Origin: Scleromitrula shiraiana
Lineage: Eukaryota > Ascomycota > Leotiomycetes > Helotiales > Sclerotiniaceae
Direction of reading: 5' to 3'
DNA: 64,000 nt
NCBI GenBank assembly: GCA_028455995.1
Contig: JABELC010000010.1
Coordinates: 1,328,001 to 1,392,000, forward strand
The translations under genes and the position numbers were made by a program. Shown piece by piece: positions 25,001 through 36,503 of the stretch (position 1 is the first letter of the stretch; every line of letters begins with the position of its first letter). The notes below the pieces were generated by a model that saw only the letters and a list, made by a program, of their open reading frames with translations, was not told the DNA's origin and searched no databases.

Positions 25001-27683
25001 TCAAAACATAATCCACTCCCCTTCCGCACCATCCATATACCTAGTCCACCTGAACGGACCACCACTTGCATATTCCATTTCGATATTAAGATCTTTATCA
25101 CTATCATTTTCCGCCCATAACTTTTCAAGAACTTCCAATCCAGCAAGATTATTGAGATACCCACTCCTTCCCATGAGTTCCCTACATTTTGTGCGTACAA
25201 TGCTTTGTTGTAATTCATTCACGCACTCGCTACCACTAATAAAAAGTGGCCATAAAAGGAATTTTTCTGCGCCGCTACCAGCTTCAAGACTGGTAACATA
25301 AAATAAAACTTGAGAGACGAGATTTTGAAAATTAAGATGAGATGATGGTAATTTAGGACAAGCTAAACGTTCGGTGTACAGAAGGGCTGAGTATCGGAAA
25401 GCTTCGGATATATATCCGAAATCACGGAGTTGGGTTGGAGAAGGTGTGACGGAGAGAGAGGAGACGACTCGAGAGGGATCGAATTCCCATTCTTGAAGAG
25501 CAATGCGAGCAGATTTCCACTCGGTCCAGAAGGTGGTTCGGAGATCATCCTGGAATGTTGGAGAGGAGAGGTTGTGCATTGGGAAGGAAGGTTCATCATC
25601 GAGAGTACTGGCGAACCCATTGCCATCAAAGGCAAGAGAGTGAGAATGAAGGTTGTAGAAATCGACAAGAGCTTGACCAGCGAGGCGTGGTCGAGGAGGC
25701 ATGGTGCGATTTATAAGAGGTGAAGGAGTTGGAGAGTCGTTCATGACGGGGCGGTGTTGAGATAAAAGATTTAAGCGACCGAGTTTAGCTATTGTTTTGA
25801 ATAGAACGGAATCGCACCCTGCCATGTTTTCCAGGGCGTGATTGGGATTAGAGGGGTTGGCAAGCATTTCTAGGTAACCACCACGAAGTTGAGCTTCGCG
25901 ATCATTGACACTTGCAGCAATGCCGTCAAAATAAGTAAATAAAGACTCCATCCACCCCCAATTGCCAGTTTCAGTGCCGGATTCTCGCATTCCGAGAATC
26001 TTCTTGACACCTGCAAACTGAGTGCGGAATTGTGCGATTCCTGATTCACACACACGGTAATGACAGAGAATAAAGAGAGTAGCTAGAACGCAATCATGGC
26101 GAGCCTTGGAAGGATCGCTAAGTTGCTGATTTAGTAAGGAAACTGCGAGTGATCTGTGTTGGTATTCTTCTTGTAGTGACGAATCGCTACTTAAAGATTC
26201 ATGTGTTGATTGTGTTGAAGCTCTTCGAGTGCAGACTGGACGAACAATGGAACCACCATTGATTCGATCCTGAAGTTCAAGCTCAATGGGCTGACGCCAA
26301 TGATCTTGCCCAAGCGACTGCTTTCGTTTCATACGTAAATTGCAGGCTGCAAGCGCACAAATAGCATGTTGAAGGCTTTGGCTTGAGGAAGCGAGAGCAA
26401 GAATATGCTCTCGATAAGGGTTGCTAGGGGTATCGATGACCACTACCGACGGGCAGATGATTTTCTCATAGTAATCTAAGAAGAATGAGATTCGAGGTGA
26501 TAATTCAGATATGAGTGAAGATGATATGGAATCATGACCGGTAAAATGATGAAAATTATCTGTTTCTGACGTGGGGGAACCAACATCATCTTCATTAATA
26601 GAAGTCCATCCAAAGTGACTTGATCTGGCACTTGTCGCATATCCTTCAGGCTCTTGAGCGCTTTGCATTCCTGCATTTGTCAGTAATGAAGATAACTCTA
26701 GATTATGAATGAAAATTACCTAACATTTCATCATCATAGAATCTTTCAGGCACCGAGGGTGATCCTCGATGTGATCTCTGGGGCTGTCGTACGCCTTCCG
26801 AGATATCGTACATGGTTTGATGAGAACTTATGCTGGAGCTCATGTCTGATGCAGCGTAATATTCGTCAGGACAAGAAGTGGGACCACGTGCATCGCTCAA
26901 AATACTTGAGCTCTGATCCGTTGCAGATGTTCTTGAAGAATTATAACTGTTGTACATCGGTACAGGGCTGTTAAGAAACGGAACGTTGTCATTTTGAAAT
27001 GATTGACTGATTGGAGAAGTATAATCGCTGTCAGGATAGGAACTTAGAGAGTCAACGGAATTTGAGAGGCCCAATCCTTCCGGTCTCCCGATCGTAAGCG
27101 TGTGTATCCGATGAAGCTGTGGGGGTAATTGTCTTTGAATTTGACGTGGAGCATTATCCGGATGAAATTTTGGAAGTCCAAAATCATGGGATGGTGCTGG
27201 CATACTCCAATCCGACATTTGCGCAGAGGTTGGAGCACCATTAGAAGCCATATTGACAAAATCATAAGTCATAAATGGACTGACAGGTACAGAACCTGCA
27301 TTTTCCATTTTAATACGTACTCCATCTTCATTTTTCTCCAAAGATCTCGAAATAGTGGATGAAGCTCGCGGTCGAGTTGTGGGTGGACTTTTTGCAGCTG
27401 GAGCAGATCTTACAACGGGAAGTGATAATCCTCGAAGTTTTCCTCGACTCGCCACTCCAACACCCCAAGTCAATTGAGTTTTGTACCCTGAACATTCATT
27501 ATCAACTTCCAAACATTGTGAACAATACGGTCTTCGTCGATCGCATTTAACGCTGCGTCTTGAACAAGCGAAGCAATCGTCTGAAGCACCGCTTGCAGGG
27601 GCTCTTCTGCGTCGCTTGCGCTGAGTGACCGTCGGCGGATCCGATGAATTGGTTGATGGAGGACATGCTACAGGAAGTGTCAT
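25001..27683 (-). CDS. Zn2Cys6 fungal transcription factor (large)
   Basis: 877 aa, exons 26720-27683 and 25001-26670 with a 49-bp intron (GTAATT...GCAG) splitting a Gly codon. The N-terminus has a basic stretch (RKRRRR) and a binuclear zinc cluster: Cys37, 40, 47, 54, 57 and 64 (CFACSRRSVKC, then YCSQC and C). It is followed by TWGVGVASRGKLRG, an extension seen behind the cluster in one subfamily of fungal C6 regulators. Residues 90-340 are Ser/Pro-rich and probably disordered. The second exon (SFFLDYYEKIICPSVVVID, ALASSSQSLQHAICALAA, RSLAVSLLNQQL, ATLFILCHYRVCE) has the helical pattern of the Fungal_trans_2 regulatory domain. It acts in the nucleus, usually as a dimer on CGG half-sites. The target genes are unknown, and no biosynthetic genes lie beside it. 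Confidence 0.93.
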
Positions 27684-28815
27684 TTTGTAAATATGTAAGG
27701 TAAAAAGCTTAAATGTTTTGTTGAAAAAAGGAAAGAAAACCCATTAAGATGGCCAAGTAAAACAAGAAGAGTGTGGAGAAAAGCCGTTGGCTAAAGCTTG
27801 GGGTTGCAAGCTTTGAATGAGATTCATGGTGGGCATGGCAATCAATTATGAGGAGCAAATCGAACTAGATGATGGGATATCTAGGGGCCCCTAGGCAATA
27901 GGTCCGCCCCGGCGCACATTCAAGCAAGGTTGTAGTGCCAGTGGACCCCAGGCATGACTAGGTTCTATCTATATCTTCAAAATAGCTATCGGTACGGAAT
28001 TATACTTTACTATTCATATGCTAGTGTTATATTCAGCGCAAAAATGGAAACCATTGGAGGAGAGTTGCTTTAGATTTGGTTTCAATATATTTCGGAGATG
28101 AAAGGTAACAGGTACAGTCGTATCTATCAGAAGGATATAAAAAAGCCACCGGCGTCAGGTACCCACAAAGTACGGCAATGCCGTGCGAATGCTTAATTCA
28201 TCTTTCCGGCCGTTGATGGCGTTAGTTCTCTTGGCAACCAGTTTAGTATGTATATCGTTGAAATGTGAATTTGAGTGTGACTTATACTACAAGGACTATA
28301 TAGATCCTTCATCGAGCATGGGAGGGAGAGACATACAATATGGATTTTTGGTGTTACTTGATATAAACCCTGTTCAAAGTACCCTGAAGCCAATGTGCGA
28401 TCAAGGCACAATTGCATCTGATTACAACCGATAGACTGTGAAAAGATAAGAGGGTGGAGGAAGGATCTATCAATGCACCATACTATATGTGGGATATGCG
28501 TCCGAATGCAGGAGAGAGTTGTACTTAATGAGGGGCACCGCATATTTAAACATGTCTGAGCTGTTCGTGAAGAATATTTTATCATGGGTTGTCAATTATT
28601 GATATTCAATTGGTTCAATATCACTCAACCCCTCGTTTATATTTTGTATCATAGTTGAAAAGATGGAGGGGAAAAGAGATAATAATTATTAGGTCAATAG
28701 GTCAATAGGTCAATAGGTCAAAATTCGAACGGATGGTATTTGATGAATTGTCGATTAGAGGGCTAGACTTATATAGGTACAGTTCTAGGTATTGCCCGAA
28801 CTTAGGTAGTAGTAG
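27684..28815. other. intergenic region upstream of the Zn2Cys6 gene
   Basis: Contains a GC-rich patch near 27890-27930 with CCTAG and CGG-type triplets that could hold regulator sites, and an AATAGGTC tandem run near 28693-28720. A short open frame from ATG 28189 has a hydrophobic N-terminus but nothing else in support. No gene is called. Confidence 0.45.
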
Positions 28816-29780
28816 ATAACTAAAGTATGACTTACAAACTTGAATGCCAGTGTCTAAATTGCTTCATTTTTCATTAGCAATACTATACTGATTTTGGAGC
28901 ATACTATCCGAGAATATTGGGCCTCTTATCTAATTGAATTTGAAATTTTCAAATTCCAAATAGTAGAAAATTTGAAAATCAATAAAAAATGTAACTTTAT
29001 ATATTTTTATGGATTTTAAGTTTTAAAGAATATAAAAACTTAATTTTATTTACTTTATCAATCAAATACTAGTATATCTTCAAGTTCAAAATTGATTAAT
29101 CTAATAATAAAATAATTTCTACTATATAATAGTACTAGTAACAAGTTGAAATTTATATAAACAATTATATTATTCTCATAATAATACAGTACTAGTAGAT
29201 AAATTTCACTTATTTTCAGGCAACTTGAAATAACTTGAAGATTTCAAGTTAAAGCCTGAGTGCCAGTGTTAAAGCTCTTTAATTACTAGTACTAGTACTA
29301 GTACTAGTAGATTAAAATATAGTTTCGAGTCCGAACTAAAAGCGAATTAACGCCCACTGGCAAATGCATGCTCGAGAAACTATTTATTACTAGTAGTACT
29401 ACTATCATATTTAAGTCTATCATAATTATAATGTCACGGTATTATGATAATAAGATCTATAAATTTTAAATTGATACTACTAGTACAAATTGTATATAGA
29501 GCCTTACCTAATTAGGTTAGACTGTCCGGTTGATCAATGTGATCGGTTCAGCAGTGGATCCTTCTACTACTTTCAAGTTATAACATAATAACATACTATA
29601 ATAAAAAATTTGAAAATTTGCTAAAGCCTGAGCCCTCTATCATATTTAGCCGTTAATTCGCTTTTAGTTCGGAATTACATTCAAGTTTTAGTTTTCAAGT
29701 TAGTCTGCTACTATTAGAATTCCCCTTTCATAATCTCCAGTAAATTCATCCTACTACTACTACTACTACTACTACTAGTA
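28816..29780. mobile_element. nested, eroded mobile-element debris
   Basis: An AT-rich block studded with ACTAGT/TACTAG motifs (tandem at about 29285-29311) and a (CTA)n run at about 29751-29779. Bases 29331-29353 and 29651-29673 are perfect 23-bp inverted copies (left arm TCCGAACTAAAAGCGAATTA...). Inside that pair, 29501-29566 is a terminal repeat nearly identical to the end of the MITE at 45882-46128. CCAGTGT and AAAGCCTGAG phrases recur outside the arms. The picture is one small element inserted into or recombined with another, then decayed. No coding capacity is seen. Confidence 0.65.
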
Positions 29781-31921
29781 TAGTAGTCCTTTCAAATTAT
29801 CAGTACTATACTAGTAGTACCTGAGTATCCCTTTTAAATATATATTTTTTTTTCTTTCTTCGACCCCAAATTCATCCGAATCATAAATCTGCACCTCATT
29901 CTGTACAAGTCATGAAGGATAAATACTATCGAGAAAAAAACTTGCAGATCATGTACTTTTTATGACTAGGTTCAGCCGCTCAACGGATAGATTAAGGTTT
30001 CATTTAATTTTTTTTCTGCACGACAACCGCTGCATAAAATACGGCCAAATGGTATGGTTTCCAATGAGATTGTACTTTGAAGAGGTCATATCTCATAGTG
30101 GATACGGGCTAGAAGCTTTCGAATACTGCATAGAAGGATTTCAAGCCACGATGGAAAGTCTCTGAAAGATGGAAACTCACACGAGCATACCCAAGAGATG
30201 AAAAGTACGTCTTCCAGTCGGATCAATTATTTGGTTGTCGACCGGTCATGCATGATATCTACATCGGTCCAATTGACCCGATGCCATCTTCGGTGTGGCT
30301 TTTCAAACGGGAACAGGGAAAAGGAAGTATCGATCCTTGCAAGTTGTTGCTCTTGCGTGATGGCGAGTAAGGTAACAGTCCGAAGTAATTACTCCTCGAT
30401 TTTCACGTAAGAGATATTCTCTGTGCTGCCCATCTACATCATCCATAATTTCGTCAAATCTTGGTGTGAGGAGCACCGAGCACAAGCTATATAGTCTTCT
30501 GCTCAACTGCCGAAAGAACTAAATTGAAGTTTTACTACCAATGTGATTATATATATGTACAATGTCGTTTCAACGCGAGTAAGCAAACGATAATCTGGAT
30601 AACAATTGAGAATTAGTAAACCACAAATCTATTACGCGACACAATTGAAAACTAAACGCCCAATAACAATAATAGTCCTTCTATACATACTTAAGTTCAT
30701 GTAGGAAATATCTCCGATACGCCATTGCTCTTAATGGAAATTGGGATGGATGTCTCAGATATGCAAAGTTGACCAACTATTCCTTTCGCAAGGTTCTACA
30801 ATAGACTACCATTTGTAGTTGCGGAGTTGGCCTAAACTTGCTCTGCCGATGCTATTCATTTTGCTTTATTTTCTACTTGCACGCGCCAAAAGTAAGAAAA
30901 ATATCACGGAGACTGTGAGAAGAATCTTATTGCGCACTCGGTTGATAAATATGTGTGCCTCTTCTCTTTAATACAAAGAGAGAGATTTTATTATAAGTCT
31001 ACTCAATTCTCGTTTTTGCCCTCAGATAAGATAAAGTTTATTATGCTAATGTCATGGAAAAATCTTAGCACATTTTTGAAATGGTTTATTAGCTAAAATC
31101 CATTGTTCTTCCTATCACATGAGTACTAGTAGAGAAGAGGCGGCGTATCAGGGTCCCTGACCTGATATAAAGCTTTTCCGACCTACTATCCCCTACCTCA
31201 GAAATACCCGCCACTTATTGGACACAGACTACGACGATCAAGATATTGATCCAATCAATGCAATGAATATAAAGCGGGTTGAATGAAACGTTACACCAGG
31301 TCTCCTCGGATTGGTTGATTGCTGATCCCTCTTCGGAGTCCGCCTAACGAAAATGAATTGTGAAGGAATACAGACGGAGCGTGGGAGCGATGTGGGGGTA
31401 GGAATAAATACTTTTTAACCAGAAAGTCTAATTCAACTAACTTCGGACGTGTACACAATGTATATTTGCTCTAAACTTGGCCTTTTGAGGTTGAGGATGA
31501 GGATGAGGATGAGCATCAGGATGAGCATGGGGATGAGCATGGGGATGAGCATGAGGATGAGGATGAGGATGAGGACGGAGATGCACAACTTTGATCTCAT
31601 TCTCAGTACCACCACCACTATGTAGGTAGCTAGTGAAAGCGGAGATGAAGAAAAAGAGATGGTGATGGTTTTTCCGAAATTGTGGGGATCTGTAATCCTA
31701 TTGTATTTCGTATCTTCCTCCCACTGGCAAAATTCATACTACAGAATTATTCAACTTCATACTTATGAAGTAGGGGAACATATTCGAAATATTGAAACAT
31801 TCAGAGATGCAGAACCGAACCAAAAAACACCAAAATTATATGTGTGTGACTCAAGTTTAAGCTTGCAAGCAACTTCCTCCTCTCGACCAATGGCCATACC
31901 GAGATAGAGAAGGGATTACAA
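29781..31921. other. 2.1-kb intergenic region
   Basis: No gene was recognised on either strand. Open frames at 29962-30165, 30198-30410 and 30303-30506 overlap each other and show no motif. The only marked structure is the hexamer repeat annotated at about 31490-31578. Confidence 0.5.
31490..31578. repeat. GATGAG/GATGAGCATGAG minisatellite
   Basis: About 14 imperfect hexamers of the GATGAG type (GATGAG, CATCAG, CATGGG variants). A minus-strand frame through it would encode only Leu-Ile-Pro-Met periodic peptide, so it is treated as non-coding. Confidence 0.9.
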
Positions 31922-31955
31922 TCACATGATCTTCGAGATTTCGAAGATCATGTGA
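31922..31955. promoter_or_regulatory. perfect 15-bp inverted repeat upstream of NOP16
   Basis: Arms 31922-31936 and 31941-31955 are exact reverse complements (TCACATGATCTTCGA on the left) around a 4-base loop, about 147 bp before the NOP16 ATG. As DNA it offers two symmetric CACATG/CATGTG sites. A GATAAGATAAG stretch follows at about 31958-31968. It is a candidate dimer-binding site or cruciform; the function is inferred from position only. Confidence 0.5.
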
Positions 31956-32101
31956 CGATAAGATAAGACTAGCTTTGAATTTTTTTTCGGTATGAAGATT
32001 TTCGAATTGCGAGCGTGAGATTTAGTTCCAGGCACAACGACAGCTCGAAGAAACCAGAGAAACTATTCTGCCATTTCTTACATTTTGTCTAATCATTCAT
32101 T

Positions 32102-32850
32102 ATGGGTCGCGAACTTCAAAAGAAAAAGAAGAGATCTTCAATCCCAAAGATCAAGCTCAAGCCCAAATCCAAGCGTGTTAATCCTTTGGGAAATCCCATC
32201 ATCGCTGCAAACTGGTATGATCAATCCTCCAATTTGCGGTTCCGATAATCTTTTTGTTCTCTACTAATCACATGTTCTTTTGTAGGAGACAAGAAGAAAC
32301 TCTAACCCAAAATTATCGCCGTCTTGGTCTCACTAGTAGACTTAATACCGTTACTGGCGGAATTGAAAAACGACATGCTGGGCAAGAATCGAAAACCTCA
32401 ACTGCAAGCAAACTCGCAATCTCAAATGCAATTCCTAAAAATTTCGAGCCTACTGAAGCAAGAGTTGAGAGAGATCCAGAGACCGGGAAAATTATAAGAG
32501 TAATCCATGACGAAAAGAAGTCGAATCCATTGAACGATCCTCTTAACTCAGACTCTGAGGATGAGGGAGAAGGCTTCGAAGGTTTCGAAGACGGTGGAGA
32601 AGCCGCACCGCAGAACGAGATTGTAAAGATGTTGGAGGAGCAGGCTGCTCGAAAGGGCGAGAAGAGGGAGAGGAAACAAAGCGAGAGAGAGAAGGAATGG
32701 ATTGAGAATTTGGTCCGAAAATGGGGAGAGAACTATGGAGCTATGGTTCGGGATAGAAGGTTGAATCCAATGCAGCAGAACGAGCCAGATATTAGACGCC
32801 GTGTCCAAAAATGGAGAGATGCTGGTGGAGCTGTTACTATGGAATCGTAA
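32102..32850 (+). CDS. NOP16: ribosome biogenesis protein NOP16
   Basis: 225 aa, close to the yeast protein in size. Exons are 32102-32214 and 32286-32850, with a 71-bp intron (GTATGA...GTAG) splitting the Trp codon of AANW. The N-terminus MGRELQKKKKRSS is very basic. The second exon carries the family motifs: RQEETLTQNYRRLGLTSRLN, RVERDPETGKIIRVI, and the C-terminal block RKWGENYGAMVRDRRLNPMQQ with RRRVQKWRDAGG. Nop16 is a nucleolar component of early pre-60S particles and binds 25S rRNA. An acidic spacer (SDSEDEGEGFEGFED) lies in the middle, as is common. A perfect inverted repeat lies about 150 bp upstream. Confidence 0.95.
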
Positions 32851-35093
32851 GAGAAAACAGACGGCTATGCAAATACATGGATGGTGTTTGGCGTTTTGGG
32901 GAGTTTGTTGTCGAAATCAACAAAAAAGCGAGTAATAGAGTCGCAATTCGAGTTTTGCACATATGCACTTTCCTTCTTGGCATCAAGAAAATGTGCTGAC
33001 TTTCCAACTCACTTGCCTTTTCGAGATGCAAAATTTTCACTGTGACTTCCTCTTTTGCACGATTCAATTGAACATTTGTTCGACATATTACAATGACTTT
33101 TCCTTTCAATCTCAGACTGATTATAGACAGGTGTGCTATTTACGTCGTTCACTGTCGAGCTTCGAATTTGCCTCTACCACACTTCGAAATGGACGAAATA
33201 CTTACAACAAATACATAGGAAGGATGTCAAGCAATCAACAAGTACACATTGGGAGGAACATTTCAGCATCGAAGGCCACGAAAAATCTTTTTGTCGAAGC
33301 TGCCAACTATACAAATACATGAATCTCTCAAGTTTTTCCCACTTCAGCACAGCAATCATCACTCACGGAGGAATTCATTCACTTACTAGTCGGTCAATCA
33401 TTGAATATCAATAGGATGGGAGCATTAATTGGGTTGCTCGAAATTTAATAAGGACATCGAATTGTATTCTGCTGGTCTACAAGAAATGTTATAAAGGCAT
33501 CTCGGGATTGGATGAATTCCAAGGTTATTTTGGGTACACCAGAAATTTTAAGATCTTCATTGATGGGGAACAACCACGACTCGATTAACATTCAATACTA
33601 CATAGCGAGGAATAATGACGCGTGCATCGTGGAAAGCAACGACTATACTCTAAGGATATATGGCGTCTGCTTATAAGGCTCAGCAACAAATCTGCGAGAA
33701 AAACTTCAATGGGGTGAGGTGGAGTGGAATATGCGGTCCTATCTAGTGGCAACCCGAGAAGTGGTATACGAGAAGGTCAAATATTCCGTTGACTTTCCTA
33801 TTGTTATTCCGATAACATCACTAGAAAGCCAAGTTCATTGTGAATTATGCCCAGAGAGACCTGAAGCTTCTGTTGTTAACCTCCGACCGAATGATCCAAT
33901 ATTGGACTTTTCCAGTCCGTAGTAAACAAATCTACAATGGTTTACTGTAAATTTGATGTCAATACCTTCACTGCCGATAGAAAAACGACGTTCGCAGCTA
34001 TAGGCATGTTACTCAACTTCAATGTATATTCATTGGACTGTGGATTGATGAATAGCCTTAGAATCTGATAATGACATGGACGAAATATAACTGTCAACAT
34101 CAACGAATCCGATCCAGTCAATCTAGAGAAACGAAATTGAAATCTGGGTCCGAGTCTCAGCAAGAAAAGCAAATCAAAGATATTGATTCGGACTCCTACA
34201 TCATCAACTCCCAGATACCACAATCAAAGAAGTTGAATTAGGTATCGCTGGTTCGAACAGCCGCAGTTGACGGATACTAGAATGATTGGTAGTTCAGCAA
34301 CAGGAAGCTTGCAAAGTATCATGACCGAATGAATACGATTCCACCTTGGTAGTAAATAGTGGTCAACAGCATGTGCCGGTGCGAATTCGGCCAGCTTCCC
34401 ACTTAACTGTCGGCCCTTGAAAGTCGACGCCTACCATAGAAGAATACTTCTACTAAAGTTAAGAATATCAAAACAATTTTCTATTCACTGGCTATATAAC
34501 GTATCTCTTCAACGCAGCTGTGTTACAGCATGATACGTGAATCAACGTCACTGCAGCCCTTCACGAAAGCTCGGCACCCGGCCGGGTATACAAAGAAGTG
34601 ATGTCGTTAAATCTATCAGATAAATAGTATTGGACAATTGATATATACAGAGAGTACTGCTACCGGCTTACTCATATCAAAGATAGTGATTGGAGGATTG
34701 AGTGACGCTGTGACTCAGATTTACGCCGCTCGCTTACACTTCGTGAAGATCTTCAAAACATTGGAAATTGCAATAAGCTCAGCATATCATTGTCCATTTC
34801 ACCGATTCTTTCTTCGGTCCTTAGACTAATGTAAATGGCAAGAAGGAGAGATGAACCCCGAGAAACTATGAGAACGAAACGTATGCCTCGTGGGATATGG
34901 TAAGTTATCCTATATCATGTCCTCGAGCCAAATTAATATTACTTAGTCGGGTGCCCCGTACAAAGCCTTCAAAACCTCCCCTAGCTACATCAACCTCTCC
35001 ATCTCCATCTCTAGCGGCTTCGCCTACCCTTCGTTATGACCTTCGACTTGGCCGTCGTCCTCGCATCTCAACAAGCACTCAAATAACAAATCG
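32851..35093. other. 2.2-kb intergenic region
   Basis: No supported gene. Several short frames at 32963-33414 overlap on both strands and share no recognised motif. A frame at 34897-35097 with Ser/Pro/Arg composition leads into the broken 2EXR gene in a different frame and may be its original N-terminus. Confidence 0.5.
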
Positions 35094-36046
35094 ATGAACC
35101 ATACGTTCAAATTGTTTTTTATACTGCCCTTAGAAATTCAGGTATATATCTGGACGATCATATGTAAATCTTATCCACAACGCGCGGTTATTGTGTACGG
35201 ACAAAATTTGGTCGAAGGGTATGGGCTCTCTTTGACCGGTTTTGTATCCTCTGCACCTATTCCTGCGGCACTTCACACGTGCTCATTGGCATGACAGATT
35301 GCTTTAAGAAGTTACAAACTGTGCTTTGGAGTGATGGACGAAGGAATCGTTGTTAAACCAATGATTAACTTCAATTACCAAAAGGATATTCTTTACTTCC
35401 GGGAGGATTGTCAATTACAGGAATCCTTTCTCTTCCGACATCAGCATAAATCATGCTTCGAGCCATTCTTCACCTTAGTTAATCGGTCGGATATTGACAA
35501 GGTTGAATGCTTGGGATTTGAGAGTAAGATACCAGGAACTGTGCATTACAGTTTCTATACTTTTCACAATGATCTGAAACTTTGGCATGCATTAAAGCAG
35601 GTGTATCTGGGATATGAAAAACCTAAGCTAGATCATCAGAAGACTATAAGATTTGAGAGATTGAGGAGGAATCAATGGTCATTCGCACGCCCCTTTTGCA
35701 ATAGCCGTGATACAAATTCTCCTCTGACGTACAGTAACTCGGGACGTGCTATCACTTACCCTGAAGTGCTTACCCCCACAATTACGAAGCTCTCTTGGAA
35801 TGGGCCAAGGATAACATTGAAAAAGGAAACACCACTGGTCTTTCTGAGCAGCAACTAGAAAGGGCCATACCAAAGTGGGAAGTAAATTTTGGAACTTTTC
35901 ACAATGTTTAAAGATAAATAACCATCTTGCGCGGTTTACCAATCAATTTGAATTCTGTCCCTGGGATTTTATGCATGATCCCCAATTTCGTGAATATGCA
36001 GTAAAAAAGAAGGACCTCCTTCTTCTAGAAGCCCTCCCGATTTCTG
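35094..36046 (+). pseudogene. 2EXR-domain protein, disrupted
   Basis: The first part encodes FKLFFILPLEIQVYIW, the opening motif of 2EXR (two-EXR) domain proteins, a large filamentous-fungal family of unknown function. An in-frame TGA at 35292-35294 interrupts HTCSLA-QIALRSYKLCFGV, exactly where the family reads straight through. The frame continues (DILYFREDCQL, LKLWHALKQVYLGYEKPK) until about 35750, where the plausible continuation YEALLEWAKDNIEKGN moves to another frame and ends at a stop near 35910. A further fragment (FEFCPWDFMHDPQFREYA) lies at about 35950-36000. At least one nonsense change and one or more frame changes are needed to explain this. An undetected intron could account for one of the frame changes but not for the in-frame TGA. 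Confidence 0.6.
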
Positions 36047-36503
36047 TTTGATTGAATCATCGAGAGCACAACCGCGGGCTTTCAACATTAAAATAGAAGG
36101 AGGTAAAAATGCAGATGCATGTAAGTCCAATGTCCGACCTGCATATGTACCTTTATTTCGACATGACCCAAAGCCAAGTCTAATATAAATTTATCCAACG
36201 ACTCAAGAATGAACCTCATGAACTACCCGTCTTGGCTACCATTCATAAGAATATTGTGGTATAGGAGTGTTCCGATCAAGTTGCCAAGTTATCCGTCAGC
36301 GCGGGGTCAATGGATCCCTGATTACTTACCTAAAGCTATATCTGCACGTCCAGACGCATTCAACTTTTGTCTAGCTCCTCCGTGTGGAGAGATATTGGAT
36401 TTCAATTTCGTAACACTTTCCAGAAAACAAGTCCCCACTCCGAGATTGAGAATTGTTGTGAATTTGGGGTGGCAATAGTCTGCGAATTTGATTGGGGGGA
36501 AAT

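Noticed and set aside
28189..28434. Possible small secreted protein with a hydrophobic start
   Set aside because: Short, no recognisable mature domain, and only one ATG-led frame among several similar chance frames.
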